Part shown: positions 1-9,573 of the stretch, one piece after another
Numbering within the stretch: position 1 is the stretch's first letter
Layout of the letters: every line of letters starts with the position of its first letter
The notes under the pieces: model-generated
Database searches by the model: none
Told to the model about the DNA's origin: nothing
The model's input: the letters and a program-made list of their open reading frames with translations, nothing else
Assembly: GCF_000973545.1 (NCBI RefSeq)
Contig: NZ_CP010049.1
Coordinates: 434,001-498,000 of the forward strand
Direction: 5' to 3'
Length of the DNA: 64,000 bases
DNA from: Blochmannia endosymbiont of Camponotus (Colobopsis) obliquus
GTDB taxonomy: Bacteria > Pseudomonadota > Gammaproteobacteria > Enterobacterales > Enterobacteriaceae
Translations under genes and position numbers: made by a program

Positions 1-258
1 CAGAGGATTATATGGATCAATACCATTAAAAGCTAATGCGGATGCTTGTAAAATAGCTCCAGGAAAAGATTTAATATGAAAATGTATTGCATCATCCATT
101 TCTAACCAACCATTAACATCCATTTTTAATGTAATAGCAGCAATTTCAAGTAAAGCATCAGTGTTAGCATTCAATCCGGCTGTTTCTACATCAATGACTA
201 CAGGATAAAAACCACGAAAACGAGCGTTAAGAGTATTATGATCTTCTTTTATAACCAT
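1..258 (-). CDS. rnt: ribonuclease T, N-terminal part (cut by window edge)
   Basis: Only the first 86 codons are inside the window; the gene runs off the left edge. The reading frame starts with ATG at 258 and shows [17 protein letters not shown], which contains the DEDD-exonuclease motif I (D and E of VIDVETAG), followed by [13 protein letters not shown] and ALAFNGIDP, all typical of RNase T. The enzyme trims 3' ends of tRNA and other stable RNAs and removes the CCA-end AMP during turnover. It is divergent from slyA, with a gene-free spacer between them. Identity is sure from the N-terminus; completeness cannot be judged. Confidence 0.93.
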   Translation of the reverse strand, partial: MVIKEDHNTLNARFRGFYPVVIDVETAGLNANTDALLEIAAITLKMDVNGWLEMDDAIHFHIKSFPGAILQASALAFNGIDPYNPL

Positions 259-820
259 GTTAATTTTATTAAAATACTAAAATATTAAATATTAAAAAAA
301 TGGTTACTATAAGTATAGTAAATGTTTTAAATAAAATTATGCTACTTCATTTTTCATAAAAGTTAAAAACAAGAAAAATAGTATTATACATTATGTGTAA
401 ATCAAATCTACAAAAAATATACTATATACCAAATCTTTTGATTGTAATTTTAATATAAATATTCATGAAAATTTATAAGTATATAATCAAAATTTATAAT
501 GCCTATAAATATATATGTTATATTAATAAATGTTTTTATACTTTATAATGTTAATTAAATTATTAAATAATTACTAATAGTAGGATATTACTTACATATA
601 AAATTAATTAAATATTGTTTTTTGACTATCAAATTGAAATGAACTTTATTTTTTTAAAAAATAAAATATGATAGACTCATACTAATATTAAATTAATAAA
701 ATACATAATAATATTTACAATTGAAAATTATATTCAATATTTTATTCAAGTAAAATATATTTTACATTATCTGATCTTAATCAAAATATATCTAATAAGT
801 TAATTATTAATTACAACATA
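259..820. other. gene-free divergent spacer between rnt and slyA
   Basis: About 560 bases of AT-rich sequence with no convincing ORF. It must hold the promoters of both rnt (leftward) and slyA (rightward). I see no confident -35/-10 pair, because promoter-like A+T hexamers are too frequent here to be meaningful. Confidence 0.5.
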
Positions 821-835
821 GAGAGGAGAAAAAAA

Positions 836-1276
836 TTGGAATTATCTTTAGGATCAAATTTAGCACGGTTAGTTAGAGTATGGCGTGCTTTAATTGATTA
901 TCATTTAAAACCATTAGAACTTACACAAACTCATTGGATTACATTATATAATATTTGTCAGCTACCTCCTGAACAATCACAAATTCAATTAGCTAAAGCT
1001 ATAGGTATTGAACAGCCATCTTTAGTACGAACATTAGATCAATTAGAGGAGAAAGGATTGATCACGCGTCATACATGCATAAATGATAGACGTGCTAAAA
1101 GAATTAAGTTAACTGAATCTGCTAAACCTGTAATTAAAGAAGTAAATAATGTAATTAGTAATATTCGTAACGAAGTATTAAATGGAATAAGTTCAAACGA
1201 TCTTGAATTACTTAATATCATGCTTACAAAATTAGAAAAAAATATTTCCAAACTAAATAATATTATTCAACATTAA
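836..1276 (+). CDS. slyA: MarR/SlyA-family transcriptional regulator
   Basis: A 146-residue protein that follows E. coli/Salmonella SlyA almost end to end: [37 protein letters not shown], and the wing/helix region [20 protein letters not shown] then [11 protein letters not shown]. SlyA is a dimeric winged-helix DNA-binding protein that often counteracts H-NS silencing at AT-rich promoters. The start is TTG, chosen because it aligns with the family N-terminus and a strong ribosome site GAGAGGAG lies at 821-828. No regulated operon is adjacent. Keeping a SlyA in so reduced a genome is notable; its targets cannot be read from this window. Confidence 0.95.
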   Translation: MELSLGSNLARLVRVWRALIDYHLKPLELTQTHWITLYNICQLPPEQSQIQLAKAIGIEQPSLVRTLDQLEEKGLITRHTCINDRRAKRIKLTESAKPVIKEVNNVISNIRNEVLNGISSNDLELLNIMLTKLEKNISKLNNIIQH

Positions 1277-2024
1277 ATTAATAAATCTTAATTTACAAAT
1301 AAATTAAAATTTTTATAAATATTTTTTGTATTTCGAAAACAAACAAAAATATAAAACATTTTTGTTTTATATTTTATTACTATTTACTATAAATTATGAC
1401 AATATTTTTTTATTTACTTGAATAAACGATTTTATAAATCATTTAACATAAATAATTTATCGTTACACAAATGTTTATAATTGAATTACTAATATATTAT
1501 AAAAAGTTGAAAAACATTAAAATTAAAATAATAATTTTATCATAAATAACTGTAATTACAATGATATATAATTGTAGTTGTTATTTTTATAAAAAACTTT
1601 AGATTAAATATTTTACAACAAAAAAAAAGAAAATACTTATAAAAAATAAACCAAATGGATTGAATAAGCGAACTTATATAATTCATTTTTTTGACATATT
1701 TTGAAACATGAAACATAACATGTCTATATTAAAATATAAAAACACGATAATTATATAACATTAGAAATACACTTACATTATTATTAACAATTTTTTATAA
1801 AATATAAAATAATAACAATACTATAATTATATACACATATTACTTGTAAACGATATACATAATAAACTATTTTATAATCGTTCTAAAAACAAAATTAGTT
1901 TTTATACATCGTTTTGATTAAAAAATTTTTTAAAAATTATAAAATAAATTTTTAAAATTAAAAAAAATTATTAAAACTATAAAATATCCTTTGTAATTTT
2001 TCTTAGAAAATATGAGAAATAATA
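1277..2024. other. gene-free spacer slyA-tyrS
   Basis: About 750 bases without a supported gene. A TTGACA hexamer lies near 1690 inside an imperfect inverted repeat (1690-1721, GACAT...ATGTC), some 330 bases before tyrS, and a small hairpin ATAAG-CGAA-CTTAT lies just upstream. These could be a promoter with a leader, or chance. Nothing else is recognisable; E. coli genes that flank tyrS (such as pdxH) have left no readable trace. Confidence 0.4.
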
Positions 2025-3305
2025 ATGAATAAAAAAAACATAATTGAATTATTACAAGAACGTGAATTAATTTCACAAATAACAGACAAAAAAAAGATAA
2101 TAGATCAATTATCTTCAAAATTAATTTCCGTATATTGTGGATTTGATCCCACGGCTGATAGTTTACATCTAGGTCACTTAATACCATTATTATGTTTAAA
2201 ACATTTTCAAATTGCTGGACATCGCCCGATAATATTAATAGGAGGTGCTACTGGTTTAATTGGTGATCCTAGTTTTAAAGCAACTGAGCGCAAATTAAAT
2301 TCTATCGAAACGATTCAAATTTGGACAGAAAAAATAAAAAAACAAATTTCTTTATTTTTAAATTTTAATTATGATAAAAATGGTGCTTGTATAGTAAACA
2401 ATTATGATTGGTTTAATTCAATGAACACATTGACTTTTTTACGAGATATTGGAAAATTTTTTTCTATAAATAAAATGATTAATAAAGAATCAATCAAACA
2501 AAGATTACATCGTTATCATAGTGGAATATCCTTCACTGAATTTACTTATAATTTATTACAAGCCTATGATTTTGCTTATCTTAATCAAAAATACAATGTT
2601 ACACTACAAATTGGTGGTTCTGATCAATGGGGAAACATTGTTTCGGGAATTGATTTAACAAAACGTATGTATAAAAATACTGTACAGGGTTTTACAATGC
2701 CTTTAATTACGAATTCTAATAATACAAAATTTGGTAAAACAGAAAATGATGTAATATGGTTAAATGCTAATAAAACTAGTCCTTTTAAATTTTACCAATT
2801 TTGGATTAATACTTCAGATAAAGATGTTTATCGTTTTCTTAAATTCTTTACATTTTTAGACATCGAAATAATTCATAAACTGGAATTAAAAAATCATAAT
2901 AATTATAAAACAACAAAATATGCTCAAATATTATTGGCTAATGAATTAACTCGTACAGTACATGGAACAACGGGATTGGCTACCGCGCAACGAATAACTG
3001 CTAATTTATTTATGGAACCTTTACCTAAATTACAAGAAGAAGATTTTATTCAATTAGTTCAAAACGACAGTATTCCTACTGTTTATTTAAACACATTCAC
3101 AAGTCTACAACACGCGTTAGTATTAGCACAATTAGCATCATCTAAACAACAAGCTCGTACATTAATTAAAGCACATGCAATAACAATTAATGGTAAAAAA
3201 CAAATTGAAACAAGATATATATTCAATAACTCTGATAAATTATATGGACATTATACTTTATTAAGAAAAGGAAAAAAATATTATTCACTTATTTATTGGA
3301 CATAA
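2025..3305 (+). CDS. tyrS: tyrosyl-tRNA synthetase
   Basis: A class I aminoacyl-tRNA synthetase of 426 residues, the usual bacterial length (E. coli 424). It charges tRNA-Tyr in the cytosol. The Rossmann catalytic domain shows the HIGH-type motif in [13 protein letters not shown] (about residue 45), the tyrosine-binding [14 protein letters not shown] segment, and the KMSKS-type loop as KFGKT. The C-terminal S4-like RNA-binding domain is present ([20 protein letters not shown]). ATG start at 2025. Downstream nth is convergent, with a 56-base gap. No sign of decay. Confidence 0.97.
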   Translation: MNKKNIIELLQERELISQITDKKKIIDQLSSKLISVYCGFDPTADSLHLGHLIPLLCLKHFQIAGHRPIILIGGATGLIGDPSFKATERKLNSIETIQIWTEKIKKQISLFLNFNYDKNGACIVNNYDWFNSMNTLTFLRDIGKFFSINKMINKESIKQRLHRYHSGISFTEFTYNLLQAYDFAYLNQKYNVTLQIGGSDQWGNIVSGIDLTKRMYKNTVQGFTMPLITNSNNTKFGKTENDVIWLNANKTSPFKFYQFWINTSDKDVYRFLKFFTFLDIEIIHKLELKNHNNYKTTKYAQILLANELTRTVHGTTGLATAQRITANLFMEPLPKLQEEDFIQLVQNDSIPTVYLNTFTSLQHALVLAQLASSKQQARTLIKAHAITINGKKQIETRYIFNNSDKLYGHYTLLRKGKKYYSLIYWT

Positions 3306-3361
3306 ATTTTCATTTAAAAATTAATATGAAATATATTTTCAATAATATTATTAAAAATTTA

Positions 3362-4006
3362 TTAAAAACAATTTTTTTTAACTGTCAAATTTTTTTTACA
3401 TAAGTCTGCAATATAACAGATATGACATTGTGGGTTTTTAGCAACACAAACATATCTGCCATGCATAACCATCCAATAATGACATTTATTTTTGAATTCT
3501 ACAGGAACTAAAATTAATAGTTTATTTTCAACTGTTTTTACAGAATTACCCAATGCAAAATGAGTTCTATTACATAATCGAAAAACATGTGTATCTACTG
3601 CAATAGTAGACCAACCAAAAATTGTGTTCAATATAATATTAGCAGTTTTACGTCCAACTCCAGGAAAATTTTCCAATGCATCTCGATTTTCTGGAATTGT
3701 ACTATTATATTTATTAACTAATAACTGACATGTTTTTATGATATTTTCTGATTTTTTATTATAAAGACCAACCGATTTAATACATTTTTTTAATTTATCT
3801 TGTCCTAGATGTAACATTAATTGTGGCGAAGAAGCAAGAGAAAATAAAACATTAGTTACTTTATTAACTTGTCTATCGGTGGATTGAGCAGAAAGAATAA
3901 CTGCAATTAACAATTCAAAAGCCGAGTGATAAATCAATTCAGTAGTAGGGTTTGGATTATTAATATAAAATCTATATAATATTTGATAACGTTTAATATA
4001 ATTCAA
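3362..4006 (-). CDS. nth: endonuclease III (DNA glycosylase/AP lyase)
   Basis: A 214-residue HhH-GPD base-excision-repair enzyme that removes oxidised pyrimidines and nicks the abasic site. Visible are the helix-hairpin-helix with the catalytic lysine (LENFPGVGRKTAN), the catalytic aspartate (IAVDTHVFRLCNRT), and the C-terminal 4Fe-4S cluster cysteines with the canonical C-x6-C-x2-C-x5-C spacing (CVAKNPQCHICYIADLC). The start aligning with E. coli MNKAKR is a TTG at 4006, without a clear ribosome site; no better ATG exists. It follows fumC on the same strand after 23 bases, so it may be co-transcribed. One of few DNA-repair genes in the window. Confidence 0.95.
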   Translation of the reverse strand: MNYIKRYQILYRFYINNPNPTTELIYHSAFELLIAVILSAQSTDRQVNKVTNVLFSLASSPQLMLHLGQDKLKKCIKSVGLYNKKSENIIKTCQLLVNKYNSTIPENRDALENFPGVGRKTANIILNTIFGWSTIAVDTHVFRLCNRTHFALGNSVKTVENKLLILVPVEFKNKCHYWMVMHGRYVCVAKNPQCHICYIADLCKKNLTVKKNCF

Positions 4007-4029
4007 TTAGTTCAAATAATAAATTGATA

Positions 4030-5430
4030 TTAATTAGGAAGAATCATATATTCTGGTTGAATCCATTCATCAAATTCATGTTCATGAACATAACCGGATT
4101 TTAATGCAGCATCTTTCAGTGTTAAATTTTCTTTATAAGCTTTTTGAGCAATTTCTGCAGCTTTATCATAACCAATCTTAGGTGTTAGTATAGTAACTAA
4201 CATCAAAGATTTATTTAATAAATGTTTTATTCGTTCATAATTAGGTTCTATACCCACAACACAATAACGATGAAAACTCTTAATACCATCGCATAATAAT
4301 CGAACTGATTGAAGAAAATTATAAATAATAAGAGGTCGATGTACATTTAACTCAAAATTACCTGATGCACCTCCAAAATTTATTGATACATCATTACCAA
4401 TTACTTGAGAACATAACATATTCATCGACTCACATTGAGTTGGATTAACTTTTCCGGGCATAATGGAACTACCAGGTTCATTTTTTGGAATAATTAATTC
4501 TCCAATACCACAACGCGGGCCAGAAGATAACCATCTTATATCGTTAGAAATTTTTATCATTGATATAGCTAAAGTTTTTAGCGTACCATGAGAATGCACC
4601 AAAGCATCACATGTTGCTAAAGACTCAAACTTATTAGGCGATGTAACAAACGGATGACCTGTTAATACTGCTAAAGCATCTGATGCACAATTTGCGTATC
4701 TAGGATGAGAATTAAGTCCGGTGCCTACTGCAGTACCACCCAAAGATAATTCATAAAGATGTACAAGACCACGTTCTATACGAATTAAATTATGATCTAA
4801 CATTGAAACCCAACCAGATATTTCTTGACCAAGAGTTAACGGCACTGCATCTTGTAAATGAGTTCGTCCAATTTTAATAACATGATCAAATGCAGTAGAT
4901 TTTATAATTAAAGTTTTTTTCAACATTAAAATTTGTGGTATCAAACGTTCTTTTATTGCTATCACTGCTGAAATATGCATAGCACTAGAAAAAACATCAT
5001 TAGAACTTTGGCTCTTATTAACATGATCATTAGGATGAATAATTTTATTATTATCTTTATTTTTATCTTTATCATTAATTAATTTATTTGCACGATGAGC
5101 AATTACCTCATTTAAATTCATATTCGTTTGAGTTCCAGAACCTGATTGCCATACAGATAATGGAAATTCTTGTATATGTTCACCATTTAAAATTTCATTT
5201 ATTGCTAAAATAATTGTTTCAGAACAATGTTTATCAATTAATCCTAAATCATAGTTAACTTGTGCTGCGACGAGTTTAATTTGTGCAATACTTTGAATAA
5301 ATTCAAAAGGTAATATTTCATGCGAAATATTAAAATACTTTAATGCTCTTTGTGTTTGTGCACCCCATAAATGTTCGTTAGGAACTTCAATATACCCCAT
5401 TGAATCTTTTTCTATACGCTTAACCGACAT
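4030..5430 (-). CDS. fumC: fumarate hydratase class II
   Basis: A 466-residue oxygen-stable, iron-free fumarase (E. coli 467), converting fumarate to malate in the TCA cycle. The fumarase/aspartase signature GSSIMPGKVNPTQ is intact, as are the substrate-binding SGSGTQTNMNLNEV and VNKSQSSNDVF blocks and the GRTHLQDAVPLTLGQE motif. Around residue 120 a short Lys/Asp/Asn-rich insertion (KDKNKDNNK) replaces the family loop, a low-complexity expansion common in AT-rich genomes. The ATG at 5430 matches the family start. It precedes nth on the same strand. Confidence 0.97.
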   Translation of the reverse strand: MSVKRIEKDSMGYIEVPNEHLWGAQTQRALKYFNISHEILPFEFIQSIAQIKLVAAQVNYDLGLIDKHCSETIILAINEILNGEHIQEFPLSVWQSGSGTQTNMNLNEVIAHRANKLINDKDKNKDNNKIIHPNDHVNKSQSSNDVFSSAMHISAVIAIKERLIPQILMLKKTLIIKSTAFDHVIKIGRTHLQDAVPLTLGQEISGWVSMLDHNLIRIERGLVHLYELSLGGTAVGTGLNSHPRYANCASDALAVLTGHPFVTSPNKFESLATCDALVHSHGTLKTLAISMIKISNDIRWLSSGPRCGIGELIIPKNEPGSSIMPGKVNPTQCESMNMLCSQVIGNDVSINFGGASGNFELNVHRPLIIYNFLQSVRLLCDGIKSFHRYCVVGIEPNYERIKHLLNKSLMLVTILTPKIGYDKAAEIAQKAYKENLTLKDAALKSGYVHEHEFDEWIQPEYMILPN

Positions 5431-5940
5431 ACATTTACACTCGAAATTATTATTTTTAATAATTGTATACTATTGAATAATATATTAATATATGTATTTC
5501 CATAATATTATAAAATTCATGAATATTCATTTTAACATTAAAAAATTTAGACAAGTAATCAATATTTATAAAAAACACAACTAATAATTAACACCTTGAA
5601 ACATATAACCATAACGATAATATATTGTATAGATCAAAAAACATTGAATACATTAGTTAGTGTAACAGATATAATCTTTTTTGTCTTATCTAATAAATAG
5701 AATAAATATTCATTTGAATATAAGTGATAATTCAAAGTAACATTAAACAACATATTTAAACGAGAAATAAATTTAAAAAAAATAAAAGTAATCAATACAA
5801 TCACCGATAAAAATATAATTTTAAATTTAATTTTTTAAATTTATTAAAATTATCAAAATTTTGATATTACTACGTGATAATGAAATAAAGTTTTTAATTA
5901 TTTTCGTAGTAGTAAATTAATAACACAATGAACAAAAAAA
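5431..5940. promoter_or_regulatory. upstream region of the inverse autotransporter, with inverted repeats
   Basis: A gene-free 510-base spacer between divergent fumC and the inverse autotransporter gene. Two inverted repeats sit close to the start: a perfect 16-base palindrome TATCAAAATTTTGATA at 5851-5866, and TACTACG/CGTAGTA arms at 5868-5874 and 5905-5911. Their closeness to the ATG at 5941 would suit an operator, but AT-rich DNA makes short palindromes by chance, so regulation is only a suggestion. Confidence 0.3.
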
Positions 5941-7662
5941 ATGAAAATAAAAATTAACTATTTAATTGTTTTAACCATAAGTATCACATTAAATTTTTTT
6001 AATAAAACATATGCTCAACAAATTTATTTTAAAGATACATACTACTTGCCTAAAAAAAATAACACGCATATTCAATACTTTATTAACCAAAAAAATGAAA
6101 AACGTTTAGCTTTGAATACATCCACAACATTAAATAAAATATTTTATAATAAATTAAATATAAATAAAAATAGTCAATACTATTATCCGTCAACTAAAAT
6201 ACAAATGAGTAGTGATTTTTTTAACATTTTAAGCAAAATGCATAAAGATCAAAATACTCTATTTTTTATTCAAACAGGAATAAATCATGTTGAAAAAAAT
6301 AATATTATGAATTTCGGAATAGGACAAAGAATAATTTATAATAACAAATGGATTACAGGTTATAATACTTTTTACGACGCTTATCTTACTGGTAAAAATT
6401 ATCGTCGTTTGGGTGTTGGTGTTGAATTATTTTGTAATTATCTGCATTTAAGAATTAATAAATATTATGGATTAACACAACAATTATGGTTATATTGTAA
6501 AAAAGAACATAAAGAACATGTCCTGAATGGTTATGATATTAATATTCACAGTTGGTTGCCATTTTTTCCATCACTGTTAAGTAAAATACAATTTAAACAG
6601 TATTTTTATGATAAAACATTGAAAAAACTCGATATAATAAAAAAAAACAAAAGTTTATTGAAATGGATTATTGGAATAGAATATAGTCCTATATCAATAA
6701 TTACTTTTAGTATCAACGAAATCTTCAGCAATAATAATAATTGTCGAGAAAAAAAGGTTTGTGTATCAGTTAATTACCAATTAGGAATACCATTCACACA
6801 GCAAGCCAAAAAATCAAAAATAATGAGAGAAAAAATTAATCATAACGATTTATACAATTTTGTTATAAGAGATAACAATATAACATTAACTAATTTTTAT
6901 AAGATAAAAAATGGTGTATCGTGTGATAGTAATGATGTCTTTCACAATCATTTCAAACAAAATATAATAATTAACATACCTGAAGAATGTGTAACAAACA
7001 TGGATAATTGTCAACAAGGTTCTTCGTTAGAAAAATCAAACATAAAATTAACAAACAAACACTTTACAACTAGTTCTTCTACATACGATAAACAAAACAA
7101 TGATAATGATGATAATAACGCAAAGTATAACATTGATCAGAACCAACCTGCACATCGCAGCAATAGTGATGATGATGTAAAAATAAATACAACAACAACA
7201 TCTAATGAATTAAAACAAAATAAACAGAATAAAGCATTAGTCTCTTGTACAGACAATAACAAAAATGGAAATATACCTCCACCACCACCTTTGCCTACAA
7301 TTTCTGCAGCACCATCAATAAAAAATGAGGGTAATTTTTTGCCTTCTAGTTCTAAAACTTATCTTAAAAAAAGAGATATAACTCAACATCATAACAAACA
7401 ACAAATAGAAAATAATTTAAATTATCACCTTCAAATAATCAAAAATATTACTGAACATAAAAAAAACAAATTCTTAAGCTTAGGAAGTGAAGAACATCTA
7501 TTAAAATTACAAAACTTACACGAAAAACATAAAAAAAATAAATTCTTAAATAAAGAAGGAAATATTTTATCAAAAATTATGAATAGAAAATCTTTATTAG
7601 GATTTTCTGATTCAGAAGATTATGAAGAAGATACTGAAAATGACTGTTTTGAGGACGATTAA
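5941..7662 (+). CDS. inverse autotransporter (intimin/invasin barrel) with WASP-like C-terminal passenger
   Basis: A 573-residue outer-membrane protein. Residues 1-25 are a signal peptide (cleavage likely after TYA). Residues about 90-288 match the inverse-autotransporter beta barrel of intimin/invasin: FGIGQRIIYNNKWITGYNTF, YRRLGVGVELFCNYLHL, NGYDINIHSWLPFFPSL, and the closing VSVNYQLGIPFTQQ. The remaining 285 residues are the surface passenger. It lacks Ig-like or lectin domains. It runs: Asn/Asp-rich linker; PPPPPLP at 446-452; two basic repeats of 24-residue period sharing HKKNKFL (506-512, 530-536); an amphipathic segment ILSKIMNRKSLLGF (542-555); and a terminal acidic tail SDSEDYEEDTENDCFEDD (556-573). 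That order resembles the Pro-WH2-central-acidic end of WASP/WAVE actin nucleators, though Phe570 stands where those carry Trp. The barrel assignment is firm; the actin role is inference. The long intact frame implies selection. Confidence 0.88.
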   Translation: MKIKINYLIVLTISITLNFFNKTYAQQIYFKDTYYLPKKNNTHIQYFINQKNEKRLALNTSTTLNKIFYNKLNINKNSQYYYPSTKIQMSSDFFNILSKMHKDQNTLFFIQTGINHVEKNNIMNFGIGQRIIYNNKWITGYNTFYDAYLTGKNYRRLGVGVELFCNYLHLRINKYYGLTQQLWLYCKKEHKEHVLNGYDINIHSWLPFFPSLLSKIQFKQYFYDKTLKKLDIIKKNKSLLKWIIGIEYSPISIITFSINEIFSNNNNCREKKVCVSVNYQLGIPFTQQAKKSKIMREKINHNDLYNFVIRDNNITLTNFYKIKNGVSCDSNDVFHNHFKQNIIINIPEECVTNMDNCQQGSSLEKSNIKLTNKHFTTSSSTYDKQNNDNDDNNAKYNIDQNQPAHRSNSDDDVKINTTTTSNELKQNKQNKALVSCTDNNKNGNIPPPPPLPTISAAPSIKNEGNFLPSSSKTYLKKRDITQHHNKQQIENNLNYHLQIIKNITEHKKNKFLSLGSEEHLLKLQNLHEKHKKNKFLNKEGNILSKIMNRKSLLGFSDSEDYEEDTENDCFEDD

Positions 7663-7702
7663 TTTGCATTTATGACAAAAAATTAAAAGCTATTATATTC
7701 AT

Positions 7703-7786
7703 TTATTTTATTAAAACAATAAAAAATAGCCACAGCACAGTAATAACAACTAAACAACGTCTTGCGTAGCTCTTTAAAAAGCACAT
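7703..7786 (-). CDS. possible small hydrophobic membrane peptide (27 aa)
   Basis: A short frame from ATG 7786 to TAA 7703 encodes a peptide with a basic N-terminus (KSYARR) and one hydrophobic segment, CLVVITVLWLFFIVLIK. The same frame stays open upstream to the end of ubiX without an ATG; an ATG overlapping the ubiX stop (7870-7872) is out of frame by one base and stops after three codons. The stretch is less AT-rich than its surroundings. It could be a real small membrane protein translated after ubiX, the tail of a frameshifted gene, or chance. No family recognised. Confidence 0.25.
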   Translation of the reverse strand: MCFLKSYARRCLVVITVLWLFFIVLIK

Positions 7787-7868
7787 CTTGGTCTTGTTAT
7801 GTCTTGAAAACAAAATTTTTGCTTTACTTGTGTTTTTTGTTTGTTTTACAAATATAATTTTTATTCTT

Positions 7869-8468
7869 TCATTTTTTAATATGTGCAGAATAATTTTGCG
7901 TTACTCCTGACCAAGTAAAAGGTTTTTCAGTAGCAATACCAAAAATATTCAGTGCTCTATCTACTGTATAATTCACAATATCATCAATAGATCTTGGATG
8001 AATATAAAAGGCTGGTACAGGAGGCATAATGATAGCGCCTATTTCTGCAAGTTTCACCATTGTGCGCAGATGTCCAAGATGTAAAGGTGTTTCTCTGATC
8101 ATTAAAACAAGTTTACGTCTTTCTTTTAAAGTTACATCAGCCACTCTACTCATCAGCGATGATGTAACCCCTGTATTAATTTCAGACATAGTACGAATAG
8201 AACATGGAGCAATTAACATACCCATATTAGAGTAAGATCCGCTAGCTATTGCTGCTCCGATATCTTGTGTAGCATAAATTACATCAGCTTGTTCATATAA
8301 TAAGCTCTTGTTCATACCAAGTTCTTGTTTGATTGTTACTGAAGCTGTTCTACTGATAATAAGATGAGATTCAATGTTATATTTACGTAAAGACATTAAT
8401 AAACGCATGCCATAAATTGCCCCAGAAGCTCCCGATATTCCTACAATTACACGTAATCGCCGTAACAT
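7869..8468 (-). CDS. ubiX: flavin prenyltransferase
   Basis: A 199-residue UbiX (E. coli 189). It attaches a dimethylallyl group to FMN, making the prenyl-FMN cofactor of the UbiD decarboxylase in ubiquinone synthesis. The flavin-binding N-terminus VIVGISGASGAIYGMRLL and the blocks IASGSYSNMGMLIAPCSIRT, LKERRKLVLMIRETPLHLGHL and IMPPVPAFYIHP are all present. ATG start at 8468 matches the family. In E. coli it follows purF, which is not seen here. Possible co-transcription with the small ORF downstream. Confidence 0.96.
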   Translation of the reverse strand: MLRRLRVIVGISGASGAIYGMRLLMSLRKYNIESHLIISRTASVTIKQELGMNKSLLYEQADVIYATQDIGAAIASGSYSNMGMLIAPCSIRTMSEINTGVTSSLMSRVADVTLKERRKLVLMIRETPLHLGHLRTMVKLAEIGAIIMPPVPAFYIHPRSIDDIVNYTVDRALNIFGIATEKPFTWSGVTQNYSAHIKK

Positions 8469-8781
8469 ATAACATTAATACCATTTCATATAAATGAATA
8501 TAATAAAAACAAAATTACAAACTGATACTACTAATTATGTAATTTACCACAAAAAATACCAATATAACAAATGTACTTATCATTATAAATTTGTCTTTTT
8601 TCTTTAAAATTTAATTGATCATAATAATTAATATATATCGTTAATACAATTATTTTGTATTTATATAATACAAATTATATTCTATACCATCGTAAATAAA
8701 TAAAAACTTAAACAATTAAAATACCAAAAGTTAAATAACCAATCTGAATATCATTTTTATTATATAAGCATATTATAATAT
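8469..8781. other. gene-free spacer kdsB-ubiX
   Basis: About 310 AT-rich bases between two leftward genes. I see no ORF, tRNA or strong hairpin in it. Confidence 0.5.
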
Positions 8782-9558
8782 TTAAATAACATTTTGTTTT
8801 TTAAAAAAAAGCATAACCTTATTAAGATCTTCTATAGAATCTACGCTAATATTCAATAAATTATTAAAAATTTTGACATAAATTTTTTCTCCATACCAAA
8901 GAACTCTTAATTGTTCAAGATTTTCAAGCATTTCTAATGGACTGGGTGACCATTTTACATAACGATGAATAAATTCAACTCGATAAGAATATATGCCCAC
9001 ATGACGTAATAATTTAGTATTATTTTTTTTATTAGTACTACAAAGAAAATCATATTTAGAAATATATGGAATAACAGCACGAGAAAAATAAAGAGCGTAA
9101 TTATTAATATCTAATACCAATTTCACTACATTAGCATTATTCGCTTCAACTGTTGAATTAATTGGTACTGCTGCTGTCACCATGTTAATTTTATTATTTT
9201 CATATAGACTATTTGCTAACCGGTTAATCACTTTCGGTGGAATTAAAGGTTCATCGCCTTGCACATTAACGATTATTTGCGAATTACTAAACCCATAATA
9301 AGTAATAACTTCTTCTAAACGTTCAGTACCAGATTTATGATTATTTTTAGTTAAACATACTTCTCCTTTTGATTGTGACAATTCGATAACTTTAACTACA
9401 TCTAAATGATCAGTAGCAACAATAACTCGATCCGCACCAGAAGCTATTGCATGTTCTACGACATGAATAACCATAGGTTTACCATTAATGTTTATTAATG
9501 GTTTATTTAATAATCTTTTAGAAGACAATCGCGCAGGAATGATAACAATAAATTTCAT
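8782..9558 (-). CDS. kdsB: CMP-KDO synthetase
   Basis: A 258-residue cytidylyltransferase (3-deoxy-manno-octulosonate cytidylyltransferase) that activates KDO with CTP for the LPS inner core. The nucleotide-binding N-terminus IPARLSSKRLLNKPLININGKP, the VIVATDHLDVV segment, the metal/substrate motif IIVNVQGDEPLIPP, and LLRHVGIYSYR are all recognisable. It sits directly downstream of ycaR (15-base gap), as in E. coli, within a lipid A/LPS group with lpxK and msbA. Indicates retained LPS synthesis. Confidence 0.97.
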   Translation of the reverse strand: MKFIVIIPARLSSKRLLNKPLININGKPMVIHVVEHAIASGADRVIVATDHLDVVKVIELSQSKGEVCLTKNNHKSGTERLEEVITYYGFSNSQIIVNVQGDEPLIPPKVINRLANSLYENNKINMVTAAVPINSTVEANNANVVKLVLDINNYALYFSRAVIPYISKYDFLCSTNKKNNTKLLRHVGIYSYRVEFIHRYVKWSPSPLEMLENLEQLRVLWYGEKIYVKIFNNLLNISVDSIEDLNKVMLFFKKQNVI

Positions 9559-9573
9559 TAATCCAACTAATTT

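Noticed and set aside
1930..2187. Minus-strand 85-codon frame over the tyrS start
   Set aside because: Low-complexity Ile/Leu/Phe peptide from A+T-rich DNA opposite a real gene; no ribosome site and no family.
5041..5100. TTTATC-type short tandem repeat in fumC considered as a microsatellite of interest
   Set aside because: It encodes a tolerated Lys/Asp/Asn loop and is ordinary low complexity for this genome.
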